This document shows, in pieces, positions 1-10,787 of a stretch of 64,000 nucleotides of DNA (position 1 is its first letter; every line of letters begins with the position of its first letter). The notes beneath the pieces are model-generated. The model was given only the letters and a program-made list of their open reading frames with translations. It was not told the origin of the DNA and did no database searches. The DNA is from Cryptomeria japonica (lineage: Eukaryota > Streptophyta > Pinopsida > Cupressales > Cupressaceae). Location: NCBI RefSeq assembly GCF_030272615.1, contig NC_081413.1, positions 448,302,538 through 448,366,537 on the forward strand, given 5' to 3'. The position numbers were made by a program, and so were the translations under genes.

Positions 1-606
1 CTTCCCAAATAGAGACCCCTTACCATTCTCCTCTTTCACATAAGCATTCCAATCCATGTGTTGTCTCTCATACTGATCTTCACAAAATAAGAACTTCATA
101 AGATCCATGTCATCATCAAATATCTACCAGTTCTTTATGTTATCTGGTACTGCAGGTCTAGTTTTTATTTCAACTTGGGTAATGTCATCAAAAGGAATAT
201 CATTATTTTTAACTACTAGGTTAGCCATAAAATCAGCTAAAATATTGTTAGATCTTTCAATCCATGTTATGTAAAATGCATCAAAAGATTCAATAGAGTC
301 CCACACCTCATTTCTATAATTTCAAAGCCTTAAGTTTTTAGTAGCAAACTTTTCGCTTACTTGAGATACAACTAACTCTGAATCACCATAAACTGCTATT
401 AGTCTAATACCATGTTTATTTTCTATTCTAAGACCTAACAAGAGTGCTTCATACTTAGCAACATTGTTTGTACATTAAAAGTCTAACAAGAAAGAATATT
501 TGAATGATCTCCCATTAGGAGAAATATAAACCACACCAGGTCCATTTCCTTCTTTACTGCAAGCACCATCAAAGTACATTTTCCAAATTTTCTCCTTATG
601 TGCTTC
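1..606 (-). pseudogene. RNase H domain of Ty3 polyprotein, C-terminal part running off the edge
   Basis: Starting near 585 the frame reads WKMYFDGACSKEG, then a CTNNVAKYEALLLGL block and GDSELVV, followed downstream by WIERSNNILADFMANL. These are the DG..., E-containing, GDS and final Asp blocks of a plant retrotransposon RNase H of the archaeal-like type (the E block reads AKYEA, where AEYEA is usual). The enzyme would remove the RNA strand during reverse transcription. Stops interrupt the frame near 473 and 328. After the domain the frame continues through PAVPDNIKNW to the left edge, so the protein extended beyond this window. The assignment to RNase H is firm; lineage assignment is from motif memory. 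Confidence 0.8.
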
Positions 607-1275
607 AATAGTATCTTCAAACTTATTAGTTTTTCATTGAATGGGTTTAGAAATACTTACTTGAAACTTATCTATATCTAATTGGAGGAAACATGTTGTC
701 TCATTTGGATCAACTTCTTCTATCAAGTAGAATGATCTTGTCTCTCTATCAATCCTTACATTTTCCCCTTTTACCGGGATGGTTGCATATGATAGATCTA
801 ACTGAACATATCCCCCTACCAAATTTTACCATTCCCTTGATAGTAACATCCCATAATTTGGAGGTACTTGAACAACTGTGATGTCTGTTTTATATGATGC
901 ATCTAGGCATGCTGAAAATTGAAGCTCCACATTCTTCATAATTCAAACAACTGGGACTGATATATTAAACATAGCATAAAATTTCCCATAAGGGATTTCT
1001 ATATGCATCCCAAGTTCCTTCATGACATCTTCTAGCATAATGTTCACAACTGCACCTAAATCTATCATAAAATTCTTAACCATTTTATTGTTAATCAACA
1101 CAATTAGATAAAAAGGATCAACCTGGGTAAGATTCTTAGTGATCAAATTTCCCAAATAGACAACACATGGATCTTCAGCTCTTGGCCTATGATCCTCTTT
1201 GTTAACTTCACCAACGTTAGGCAAAATCTTGATTGTTTCATTTTTGTAATTAGAAAATTTTATTACTTCAAGCAA
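607..1275 (-). pseudogene. Retropepsin-like protease and linker to RNase H
   Basis: The 943-1275 segment contains NFMIDLGAVVNIM, which matches the active-site region of a retroviral-type aspartic protease except that the usual D-S/T-G-A reads D-L-G-A, so catalysis is probably lost. A frame break follows. The next stretch, which includes the 634-822 reading frame, reads PPNYGMLLSREW, then GGYVQLDLSYATIPV, a typical post-protease linker, and ends just before the RNase H. No reverse transcriptase motifs occur anywhere between the two domains. The protease would have cut the polyprotein inside virus-like particles. Confidence 0.7.
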
Positions 1276-1657
1276 GGGAGAAGATACTTTCTCCTGTGAT
1301 AAATCCTAGCACATAAATGATCCACAATTTGAAAGTGGCTTACTAATTTGTTTCTTTTCAATAGGCTTTGTCAATTTAGGAGGTTCTATTTGTTTTATTT
1401 TTTCTACTACACCTCCCTTTTCTTTGTTGGTGATGGTGTCTTTGTTTCCACTAGCTTTAGGAACCGTTGCAAATATCCTAGATGGCTTACCTTGCTCTGG
1501 GTTCACTTTTCTATTCCTTAGCTGATAATTGTGTTTTGCCTATGCTACTACTGCCACAGTATAAGCTTTCTTTTCTTCATCTGTTAAATTTCTCAAGGAA
1601 TGCACTGGCTCTTCATCATGGAATAATCTCTTCAAGGTTGGGGTGCCCACATCATCA
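1276..1657 (-). pseudogene. Degenerate gag-protease connecting region
   Basis: This stretch joins gag and protease. An open segment at 1306-1506 encodes a lysine- and proline-rich peptide without a recognisable domain (KPIEKKQISKPLSNCGS near its end). The remainder is interrupted by stops. In Ty3 polyproteins such linkers are poorly conserved, and nothing here suggests a separate gene. Confidence 0.5.
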
Positions 1658-3546
1658 TTAGTGAAAACTTGATGTACACTGCACTATTGGCTCTCTCCTC
1701 CATTGTACCTCTGATGACTGCTCATCCTTGGATGAATCCTCATCCCTACCCCAAAATGGATCTGATGAAAGTACATTCACTGTGGGCCCATACTCCTCCT
1801 CATGGTCCTTTTCCTCTACAAAACCATGAGAAATCATACATTGTTCTGCAACATGGGGTAAATTGCAAACTTCACACCAGGGATATTCCTCCACAAAATT
1901 GTTTACTTTCTTCAATGGATTAGGATTTTATTTTCTTAGATTGGCATTCAATGGCTTACCATGTTTCTAGTTTGTGTTATATGGCATGCCATCCAATCTT
2001 GGCCTATTGTAATTCATTGGCTTGTTGCTTCTATATGGGGGTGGCTTCTTATTGTGATTTTGCTTACACTTCATATCTTTCAGCATGTCCATGATTTGGC
2101 TAAACTCATCCCCTTTTGTTGCTCTGGGATTATATAATTCTGGATCATCTCTCTTGCCAATTCTCCCAGCAACCATTCTGTTATTTTGAAAGGTAGTGGT
2201 TTTCTTAAATGCTTGTTGCAAGGTGGTAGGATTATGAGATAGAATCTCACAGTGAGTCTTGCTGTCAAAAGAACTCAAATATAATTCAATAAAAAATAAA
2301 TCAACAGGTCTAATATCCCTTGGTATTCTATTAAGCACTTTATTAAACCTCTTATTAAATTTAGAGACTAGTTCATTTTAATTCTTCTTTATGCTTGTTA
2401 GCTCATGAGATGCAAATGAAGTATTATTATGGTCTCCAAACTATTCTAAGAATTGTGTCACAAACTCCTGCCAGCTACCAATGCACCTGTTACAAATATT
2501 TCTGTACCATTCTCCTGCATCCTTTGTAAGAGACTGAACAAACAAATTCATATAAACATCTTCATAAAGGACTTCAAATTCTTCAATGGTATTTTTTACA
2601 TTTATTACATGTTGTTCTACAAAATCAGTTTCATTTCCTATGAACTTAGGGATGGCTGACCTTAAATCATTTGACATCTGATTCAGGTATCCAACTATCC
2701 CACTGAAATCCAACTACTTATACCTTTCAATGGTCATAGGTGGTCTACAACCATAGTTTTTATTTTGATAGTTTCAATTTCCTCCATTATTACCATTGTT
2801 TCCATTGTTGCCTACACCACCATTTTGATTATCGTTATTCCCATTTCCATTGTTTCCATTACCATTATTGCCATCATTTCTATTATTACCATTGTTACCA
2901 CTATTATTACTTATATTGTTGGTCCTATCTCTATTATTCTAGTTACTATTAATTCCCCTATTGCTAGTTCTTCTTTCATCATTATGATTATTGCATTGTC
3001 TATTATTATACTAGCTTTTATTCTCGTTATAGGGTATATTTTTCATTTATCCCTTTTTTCATAATTCTTATCCAAAACATGAGACAATGGATTATCATAG
3101 ATCCTAAATGGCTGTTACATGTTTCTCATGTGAGGGGGACTATACCTAGGGGTTGTTAGTCTACTTCCCTCACCTCTTCCCTTTTTTTCTTCAACCCTGT
3201 TTGACTTAGGGCTTTGAACAACGTCTCTTTCTAGTCCGACCTTCTGTAATACCCAATCTGGTTGTCTCTTAAGAGCCTTAGCCATTTTGGATTCATCTCC
3301 ATTTAAGTCAGCCATTTTAAGTATAAATGCAATTCACTGCCTCTTGTCATGTTCCTCAGCAATTAGAGTTTCATCTCGGCTGCCATTATTATCTTTTCCA
3401 TTTAAGGTATAGAATGGATTTTCCTCTAAAATTTCAAATTTATCACTCGATGAAGAGCCATCCTCTCTACTAGGGAGCTTCTTATAACCCCCAAATGCCA
3501 TACTTGGTGTTGATTTCTTCTCTTTAAATCTTTTCTTTGGACTCAA
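1658..3546 (-). pseudogene. Ty3-type gag, decayed
   Basis: The start at 3546 (MSPKKRFKEKK) is the first Met of the long open region. Order: a charged N-terminal part (3546-3115), an Asn/Gly-rich low-complexity stretch (about 3010-2740), a gag capsid-like region (2713-1967) with EWYRNICNRCIGSWQEFVTQFLE-type sequence followed by FNKRFNKVLNRIPRDIRP, and a C-terminal zinc-knuckle-like motif CEVCNLPHVAEQC (in 1915-1658) with one residue fewer than the usual CCHC spacing. Gag would package element RNA into particles. Stops near 2714, 2450 and 2370 break the frame. The N-terminal 900 bases recur at 7823-15420 and 19683-20497. Confidence 0.75.
2740..3010 (-). repeat. Asn/Gly-rich low-complexity stretch inside gag
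   Basis: On the - strand the sequence is runs of AAT/AAC and GGT/GGA-type codons that read as Asn and Gly repeats; on the + strand it gives spurious His/Tyr- and Ile/Ser-rich open frames. The same stretch appears in gag copy 2 (about 14630-14890) and copy 3 (about 19860-20095) with small length differences, as expected of slippage-prone codon repeats. Confidence 0.7.
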
Positions 3547-3775
3547 CTAAACAAGATTATCTTGTCCCTTATGCAAATACCTTCTCCCCTGCATCAATCT
3601 TATTGATAAATTCCTAGGGGTTTCTCTTACTTTCTCAAAATACCAGTTATTTTTCATGTATTAGATGTAGAGTCACCACTTCCTCAGAGGAATACAATAT
3701 TTTTTCTTTTGGGCTCCTTCCTCTAGTAGAGTCTAAAACAAACCACCAAAAATTCTGAACACTTCTTATGACAAC

Positions 3776-3793
3776 TCCCCAACAGAGTCGCCA
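3776..3793 (-). other. Primer-binding-site-like sequence of the Ty3 element
   Basis: On the - strand the sequence reads TGGCGACTCTGTTGGGGA, beginning with TGG as plant primer sites do, and it follows a TG..CA-type boundary (TGTTGATTCCC on the + strand at 3797). I recall closely similar sites in Tat/Ogre elements. The equivalent in the second unit is 15646-15663 with two substitutions. Confidence 0.6.
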
Positions 3794-3796
3794 ATC

Positions 3797-4330
3797 TGTT
3801 GATTCCCAAAACCACATATTGGAAATCCTAGAGCTTTGCCAAATCTCCTACTGATTTCTCAATTAGCCTTTGCCAATGAATAGGAATGGTCAAAAACCAA
3901 ATTCCTCTGCACTTTAGGCTTCACTAGACCTAGGTGGATATACCTTAATCTCCAAAGCACAAAGAGACTTCTTTATAGTGAATTTAAAGTTATCAATTTA
4001 GTTGTTTGCAAGAATGGCAAAATATTTTCTGCAACTATGATTTATTATGTGCTTTTAACTTGCTTTAATCTGAAAACTTGAATGTAATTGATAGTGAATG
4101 AATGCTTATAAAAGAATGTTGTTTTGATTAAGTAAAAGAAGGTATTTGAAAGGTACCCAAACCTTGTACAAGCTAGGAGATCAGAAGAACATGAAAGAAA
4201 CATGCCTGATAACTTCAGAAAAAGAAAGATCCTACCCGAATAAAAAGGGCATCAACTTACATAACATAAAAAACCAGAAATAGACAGCATAAGGATAGCA
4301 CAACAACAACAAAAAGACAGGACCTAGAAC
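3797..4330 (-). other. LTR-like sequence upstream of gag, unit 1
   Basis: Just beyond the primer-binding-like site a sequence begins TGTTGATTCCC on the + strand, as an LTR end would. It is non-coding and AT-rich, and is conserved in unit 2 (15667-16200). The other LTR boundary is not visible: no clear CA end with a target duplication was found before the LINE-derived ORF begins near 4353. It includes a TTTATAAG-like motif on the - strand near 4110 that could be a TATA box. Confidence 0.45.
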
Positions 4331-4352
4331 CCCTGCAGAAATAGAGACAGAG

Positions 4353-6069
4353 ACCTAAATACTTTTAATGATATCCTCAGCATGGACAACCATTTCTTTC
4401 ATGTTGTTCACCAAGGTCTTTAATTCCTCCAGCTCATGACCTTTGATGTCGCCCTTGGTCCTTGTATTAGCCCCGATCCTCTTTTCATGACCCTTCTTGT
4501 TTGGATGATCTTTGTCACCATCTTTCTCTGCATTGTTCTCAAATCTATTGATTATGATGTTCATGTTATCCACCAAAGCTTTGAGGATCTAGAAATTATG
4601 TTATGCAATCTTCTTAACATTGAGTTCCATTCTATTGATTCTTCTACCCCGATTGTTCATTTTATTTTCCATTCCTTTAATCTCCTTGTTATCTTCCATC
4701 TCATTAAACTTTTTTTCCATTCCTATGATTTTACCCACCATACATTCAATTGCTTCCACATTGTGAACTACAACAACTAGTTCCTTAACATGTCCTGCCA
4801 GGGGTTTATCACCTATCGTTACTCTTCTAATAGCAATCATATCAGTCTTCAAACTGTTAATATCCTTCACCATGGTTTCAATGGTATCACAAAAAGCTTT
4901 TATAGTATCATAATCACCAATACCACTTTTATCCCCTTTATCCTTCTTTTCCAGACTTATGGTGTTCAAACCCTCAATGTTGCCCATCACCGATTTTTCC
5001 TCCCCCTCTTTATCCTGATGCTCATCCTTCTTGTTCTCCTCAACATCCTCCTTAGAATAAATCATAACATGGCTGATGTCTTTATTATTTCCCTTTTTAG
5101 TGCTCTTCCTCTGAATCTTCTTTCCAATTGCTTTCCCTTTCTTTTTTTTAATAATTTTTTTCTCAAAGGATTCAATTTCAGACTCCAAAATGTCTAAATC
5201 CACCACAATCCTTTTCCTCTTAGCCTTATTCCTCCCTTTTTTACTAGTCTCTTTCAAATCTCCCTTAGTCTCCAAATCAAAGTTAAATCCATTGGCTTCC
5301 CTCTCTGTAGTCTCATCTCTTGCATTTTTGCCTTTAATAGGATTTTCAATGCATTTCCCCTTAAGCATTTTATAAACTAGAACCATAAGCCCCTGGTGGA
5401 GGGCATGGTCACCTTTGGGATCTTTCTGAGCCCTCTTGATAGTATGGTCCATAGAACAGGCTAGGTAATAAGGCAAGCTCACCTTTTCCCCATGGTGGAA
5501 ATGGTTGAGCAGGACAAAGTGATGACAATAGGCTCTAGTAAACCTACCATCCAAAGTAATGTAGGCGATAGAAGAAAATAAAACAAACCTCCATGGCCTA
5601 CATATCCTTTTTGGGTAATGGTAGAAATTATCAATTTTCACCATCTTTCTCCTCTCATCATCTATGACTGGGAACTTGTCTGTTGCTTTATCTGATATGA
5701 TGCGGTCCCTATAAAATGTCATTCCCTCAGTAATCATCCACATAGCGTCAGTAATGACCTCCTCATCAACATTCATCATCTGGGACCCGACTAGGATTTT
5801 GCCATTTTTCTAGTTCTTCATGAAATAGTTGGCATTTGTGGGATTTTTACTACTTAGCCTCTCCATGAACACATTTAGACCCCCCTACTGAAGGATATCC
5901 TAGACTTTGTTGTTCTTTCTCCAGTCTGAGCAAGAGGTGGGTTCAAATATTTTCTTATTGCCTCCCATTTTTTCTTTATGTTCCTTAAAATTCCTTCTCT
6001 CGACTTCAAAACCTCTTCTATGGTTTCTGTGGATGCCCTATAAAAATGCCTAGAATCCGTGCCAGACAA
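4353..6069 (-). pseudogene. Extra ORF downstream of LINE RNase H: conserved core plus lysine-rich coiled coil
   Basis: Segments 6069-5875, 5779-4601 and 4576-4355 read as one decayed protein of roughly 570 residues. The N-terminal half carries WRFVLFSSIAYITLDGRF, HHFVLLNHF, LPYYLACSMDHTIK and LHQGLMVLVYKMLKGK. The middle is very basic (runs such as KKIIKKKKGKAIGKK), and the C-terminal third is rich in charged heptad-like sequence. I do not recognise a named family. The HHF..LLNHF / YL..SM / LHQGL..L.Y pattern resembles a core seen in other large ORFs of this window. The same ORF sits in the same place in unit 2. Function unknown. Confidence 0.6.
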
Positions 6070-6660
6070 TTATGAGAAGACACCTATATAAATTCTCATT
6101 ACCTCAGAAATAACCCTGCATCGATAAAAGTGGAAGAGGCATTTGAAACTCTGATTAAAAGTACCATGTTTCCTCGCCTGGTTGTGGTCCAGATTAAGCA
6201 GGGATTTCATTTTACTTGCAATCTCACTCTCGCCATAACTAGTAATGATGTCTTCCAATTGGTATGCCAAGTTGGCAGCCCCATCAATGCAGGAATTGGC
6301 TTCCCTATATACATTTGTAAAAACACACATTTCAAATTCCTCACTAATTTTCTTAGTCACTTTAATAGTATTGCCAATTGACCAAGAAGACGAGAATTTC
6401 ATATTTAAACAGTTGATTATGTTCAATAAATCTCCTTCACACCAGACTCTAGTGCATTTGGCTTCCTTAGCAAGGATCATCCCATGGTAAGCCACCATAG
6501 CTTTAGCTACATGGTTTGTCTGATTTCCTATGGGGATACTTTTTATGATTTTGCATGTTCCCCATTCATCCCTAAGGACCACTCCATATCCTGCAACACC
6601 TGAATTACCCTTTGAAGTACCATCAAGGTTAATTTACATCCACCCATTGGGCAGGCTGAC
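6070..6660 (-). pseudogene. LINE-type RNase H domain, unit 1
   Basis: The domain begins near 6645 with NLDGTSKGNSG and continues into GYGVVLRDEWG, then AKAMVAYHGMILAKEAKC, RVWCEGDLLNIINCLN and VYREANSCIDGAANLA. These are the ordered blocks of the RNase H fold that plant LINEs carry after the reverse transcriptase. In the second block a Lys stands where the catalytic Glu of this family is usual (A-E-A... reads A-K-A), in both tandem copies, so the enzyme was probably already inactive before duplication. A stop near 6635 also interrupts it. Confidence 0.7.
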
Positions 6661-7822
6661 TCATAGCACACCCTCTTTAGGATTGATCTGAAAGTGCTCT
6701 CAACCCTTTAATCTCCACTTATTGTAGATAAATTGATCATCCTTGTCTTGAGGATTAACAATACCTCCTATGATATTCATATTTTCCAATATATTTCTTT
6801 TTATTTTCTCAAACACAATTTTAGCCTTAGAAACCTTCTCACTGAAAACTCAGTCATTTCTCTCTTTCCATATACCCTAGCACATATGAGGTAAGGCAAG
6901 TTTCAACAATAAAGTACTAGACTTATTCCTTGAAGGATGATGCCAAGAGTTGAAAACCTCTTGAATTGACTCTGGGAAGTCCTGACTGATTTTGATGTGG
7001 TCTAGACATCTTCCCCAAACATCAGCAAAGAAAGGGCAATGAAAGAGCATATGCTTAATGGTCTCATCATTCTTCTTACATAGATTACAAAACACTAGGC
7101 ATGCTCATACCTCTTTTTTTGATATTCTCAATTGTTAGAATTTTATCTTGAAGGGTTTTCCAGAAAAAAATGTTAATCTTAGAGGCGAGGCCTTTCACCC
7201 ATGCCTTAGCCTAGCATGGGCTTTCCATGTTAGAGTACTGATGATAATAAAGAGAAGCCACACTGAATGTACCACTTGTTGTGAGTTTCCAAATTAATTG
7301 GTCTTCCTCTTCAACCCTTACCGTAGAGTTCATAACTTTGTTCAGACTTCCCAAGGACTGATCCACTTGAGATAAATCCTTCCACTTTCCATCTTCCTAG
7401 TAATCACCCACCATAGATCCAAATCTTTCCTTACACTGGTTCTAAAATCTACTCCACTTAGGATTTTCAGTCAAACGGGACTCCAGCAACCAAGAATCAT
7501 CCTAGAATTAGATAAGATTCCCTTTCCCCATTTTCCATTTTGCACCTTTGGCAGTTAAGTCTCTTGTTCTAGAAACATTGTTCCAAATTTTGGAGCCAAT
7601 TGGAATATTTTCTACTTTAAGGAAGCTTTGAAGAGTTGAACATTATGTTTTGTACTTGTTGTCCCATATTAGTTTCCATTCTCCTTGAATTTTATACCCT
7701 CTCCAAATCTGCTTGGCCATAAGGAACTCATTTATGTCTCTTATTCTTCTAAGACCCAGTTATCCCTTTTTGATTGGCTTGCATACCTCATCCCATGAAA
7801 TCTGATTCATTCTCTTCTTTAA
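6661..7822 (-). pseudogene. LINE post-RT region with RT zinc-binding domain, unit 1
   Basis: The frame reads a GLRRIRDINEFLMAKQIWR-type block near 7750, then WKMGKGNLI, then LIWKLTTSGTFSVASLYY and finally CNLCKKNDETIKHMLFHCPFFADVW (7085-7010), the Cys-Cys-His-Cys motif of the plant LINE reverse-transcriptase zinc-binding domain. Multiple stops interrupt it. It ends on the right at the junction with gag sequence at about 7822. It belongs to the C-terminal half of a LINE ORF2. Confidence 0.7.
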
Positions 7823-7992
7823 ATTATTCAATGGTATTTTTTACATATATTACATGTTTTACTACACAATCAATTTCATTTCCTATGAACTTAGGGTTGG
7901 CTGACCTTAAATCATTTGACATCTGATTCGGGTATCTAACTATCCCACTAAAATCCAACTATTTATACTTTTCAATGGTCATAGGTGGTCTG
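7823..7992 (-). pseudogene. Ty3 gag copy 2, left fragment
   Basis: The sequence matches 2576-2745 of gag copy 1 closely (the NTIEE...LNQMSNDLRS region). It is cut on the right by copia-1. The last five bases, GTCTG at 7988-7992, form one half of the copia-1 target duplication. Confidence 0.8.
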
Positions 7993-9048
7993 TGTTAGGT
8001 CCTAGAGACAACTAAGAGGGTGGGGTGAATCAGTTGTCAAAAAAATTCAAACCAAAACAACTTAACCAACTTAATGCTTAATATCGGTAAACCAGTTTAA
8101 TATGCTAGTAGACAGTTTAAACAATTAATTGCTACACTGGTAAGGATTAGTGCATAAAACATAAAGACAAAGTCATCCACAACACATAACACCAATATTT
8201 GTACATGGAAACCCTGTAAGGGGAAAATCCACGATGGGAAGCCTTACCCACAATCAGATGATACCACTATAGATAGTAAGTGTACATAAACGGGGTCTAC
8301 ACATGCAGAAAGGCCAAGCACCTAGAGCTCATTGCTCAAACACAAAATGGGAGTCACACTGACTACAGTTGGATGGTTAAATCCAATAAGAACGTATTGC
8401 ACAAAATAGAATCTTCATATGCTAGATTCAGTACCGATGCAGTTCTGATTGTCTTTAAAAAAACCTTCCTTTAATCTTCAAATGATGTCTGCATGTATAG
8501 CTCTTCTTATTCTCGCATATACCTTCACACAATCCTTTTTTGCATTCCACACTTGATCTTACAAATAAGATCTTACATTTATACCATACCCTAAGACCAA
8601 TTTTAGTAGGTCATCCCTACAAGATATTACAATAAAAACATTTTACAAATAATACAATATCCGATGCAATAACCAATTCAACATGTCAGCTTAATGCATT
8701 TACAACAATAATTAATCATCTCCATAGCGTGTCTTGCTGATCTGGAAAAGATAAACCTACCGGTGTAACCTGGACCTATTTGCTGATAACAACAAAATGC
8801 AAATGCTAATATTCCAATAAACAAAACTCCAAAGAAAGTGTCCACACAACGTCTTTAACATAACCAAGTGTTTTCCATATGATTCCAAGTGTCGGTGATC
8901 ATTATATCTTGCTGGTGTACCGGATACCGATGGTTGTGCATGAGTCACTTGCTTGCCGGTGAATGTTGCTGATTCTCCAAAGTGCCAAAGTTGATAAGTG
9001 TTTAGTAGGTGTTGACATCAATGACAAAACCATACCAAAATACCAACA
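7993..9048 (-). repeat. Copia-1 3' LTR
   Basis: Bounded by TGTTAGGTCC and TACCAACA, about 1056 bp, matching 13559-14611 and the LTRs of copia-2 and copia-3. It is rich in ACCGGT and its decayed forms (ACCAGT, ACTGGT). Short open frames inside it on the + strand are antisense and not genes. Confidence 0.9.
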
Positions 9049-9061
9049 ATCTCCCCCTTTG
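9049..9061 (-). other. Copia-1 polypurine tract
   Basis: On the - strand CAAAGGGGGAGAT sits directly before the 3' LTR, the expected plus-strand primer site. Related tracts occur at about 9209-9217 and 9292-9299 within the 3' non-coding region. Confidence 0.8.
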
Positions 9062-9374
9062 GCATTGATGGCAACACAAGATGGAAAAACCATCAAAGTG
9101 CCTAAACAGAAATGTCAAATACCAAAAACCAATAATCTCCAAAAAGAGCTCATAACCAGAAATCAAAATACAGATACAGAGAGTAATAATCTCTCTCAAA
9201 CAACAAACTCTCCCCCTTTGACATCAAATGCCAAAGTTCTTAGCAAGCCAAGTTCTCATACAAAATACCAATCAATTTAGTATACCGACTACTCCCCCTG
9301 AGAAGTAGCTTCCCATCAAAACCAGAATAAGAGTTTTTTGTTAATTCTGTCAGTTGATGACAATCATCAACTTC
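9062..9374 (-). other. Copia-1 3' non-coding region
   Basis: No ORF on the coding strand. It lies between the polyprotein stop and the polypurine tract and holds two further CTCCCCCT-type purine tracts. The equivalent stretches lie in copia-3 (45621-45910) and copia-2 (53339-53708). Confidence 0.6.
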
Positions 9375-10787
9375 CTAAGTCTCTACCGGTGGGGGTATGA
9401 CCCCAAGCCGATCTCTGAGATATTCAAAAGTCTCCTTAGGTAGAGGTTTAGTAAAGATGTCTGCAATCTGCTCTTTAGTGTTCACATAAACCAATTTTAT
9501 TTCCTTTGCTTCAACATTTTCCCTTAGAAAATTCAGTTTGATAGAAACATGTTTGGTTTTAGAATGTAATACCGGATTCTTAGATATATTAATTGCTGTA
9601 GTGTTATCACAATAGATAGTAATACGTTCCTCGCATTTTACCTTTATGTATTTCAACATTTGCTTAAGCCATGGTACCTGTGTATAGTTAGTTGTTGCTG
9701 CAACATATTCTGATTCTGTTGTTGATAAAGATGTACAACTTTGTTTCTTACTCAACCAAGAAACTAGTTTGTTTCCAAGAAAGAATGCTCCACCGGTGGT
9801 TCTTTTTCTATCATCCACATCTCCTACCCAATTTGCATCTATGTATCCACATAATTCAAAGTTTTCATCTCTAGGATACCATAATCCAAGATTTATAATA
9901 CCTTGTAAGTACCGGAAAATCCTTTTTATTGCTGATTCATGATTTTCTCTAGGATTACTTTGAAATCTTGAAACAATACATACTACATTCATAATATTAG
10001 GTCTGGTTTGTGTCAAATATAGTAAACCTCCTATCATAGATTTGTATCTAGTTGCATTAATAGGTGTAGATTCATCTCTTCTAAGTGATACTTTGTCATT
10101 TGTTGTCATAGGTGTGCTTACCGGTTTAGAGTTCTCCATCCCAAATTTCTTTAGTAACTCTTTTAAGTACTTGGATTTACTCAAGAATATACCTTTATCA
10201 GTCTGTGAAATCTGCAATCCTAAAAAGAATTTTATTTCTCTAATCATAGACATTTCAAATTCTTGTTGCATTTTAATAGAAAATTCTTTACATAATCCAT
10301 CTTCTCCTCCAAAGATTATGTCATTAACAAATACTTCTATAACCAAGATGTCATCATTAGTCACTTTATAATATAAATTGATGTTTGCATTTCCTTTAAA
10401 AAAACCAATCTTCAAAAGATACTTATCCAATCTTGCATACCAAGCTCTTGGAGCTTGTTTTAATCCATACAAAGCTTTTTTTAACCTTCAAACCATATCT
10501 TTGTTATTTGTCAAAGAGAATCCATCAGGTTGTTCAATGTACACTTCTTCTTCAAGATCTCTATTCAAAAATGCACATTTAATATCCATTTGATATAATT
10601 TGTAGTTCTTATGTGCTGCAAAAGCAAAAAATAATCCGACCGCCTCAATTCTAGCTACTGGTGCAAAGGTTTCATTGTAATCAATTCCTTTTTTCTGAGA
10701 ATATCCCTTACACACTAGTCTTTCTTTATTTCTAACAACCTTACCATCTTCATTAAGTTTTTTTTCTGAATACCCATTTGGTTCCAA
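9375..10787 (-). pseudogene. Copia-1 reverse transcriptase and RNase H
   Basis: 10787-10488 holds the start of the RT domain ([24 protein letters not shown]). After a stop near 10495 the frame 10472-9375 runs open for 365 codons through YGLKQAPRAWYARL and RNase H (ANWVGDVDDRK, SEYVAA, IYCDNTTAI, HSKTKHVSIK), to the natural end GVIPPPVET. The RT active site that normally reads Y/F-V-D-D reads FVNDIIFGG, an Asp-to-Asn change at a metal-binding residue, so RT would be inactive even where the frame is open. RNase H residues look intact. Confidence 0.85.

Larger units (their letters stand above)
1..3793 (-). mobile_element. Ty3/gypsy (Tat-like) element without reverse transcriptase, cut by window edge
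   Basis: Reading right to left the element has a primer-binding-like site (3776-3793), a gag ORF start near 3546, a gag domain, a zinc-knuckle-like motif, a retropepsin-like domain and then directly an RNase H domain that continues to the window edge. The reverse transcriptase expected between protease and RNase H is absent: only about 350 bases separate them and these still read as protein. The RNase H resembles the second (archaeal-like) RNase H of Tat/Ogre elements. Several in-frame stops and frameshifts show decay. The gag N-terminus, leader and LTR-like stretch recur further right as tandem copies. Integrase and the 3' LTR, if present, lie outside the window. Confidence 0.75.
4331..7822 (-). 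mobile_element. LINE (L1-type) 3' portion, unit 1
   Basis: Reading right to left: the post-RT region of a plant LINE, the RT zinc-binding domain, a LINE-type RNase H, and then an additional lysine-rich ORF. The reverse transcriptase core itself is missing; the fragment joins gag sequence at about 7822. The identical junction recurs at about 19682, so both fragments derive from one event followed by tandem duplication. No poly-A tail or LINE target-site duplication was recognised at the left end. Confidence 0.7.

Noticed and set aside
2740-3064. + strand His/Tyr- and Ile-rich open frames (and their equivalents at 14526-15029 and 19871-20167)
   Set aside because: They are the complement of the Asn/Gly-rich part of gag; composition is explained by the sense codon repeats.
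4436-5375. + strand hydrophobic open frames opposite the LINE-linked ORF
   Set aside because: Antisense shadows of a Lys/Glu-rich coding strand (AAA/GAA read backwards as Phe/Leu/Ser).
8280-8474. + strand 64-codon frame, recurring at 13845-14039, 44840-45067 and 50259-50444
   Set aside because: It lies inside copia LTRs and recurs only because the LTR recurs; no domain, and antisense to the element.
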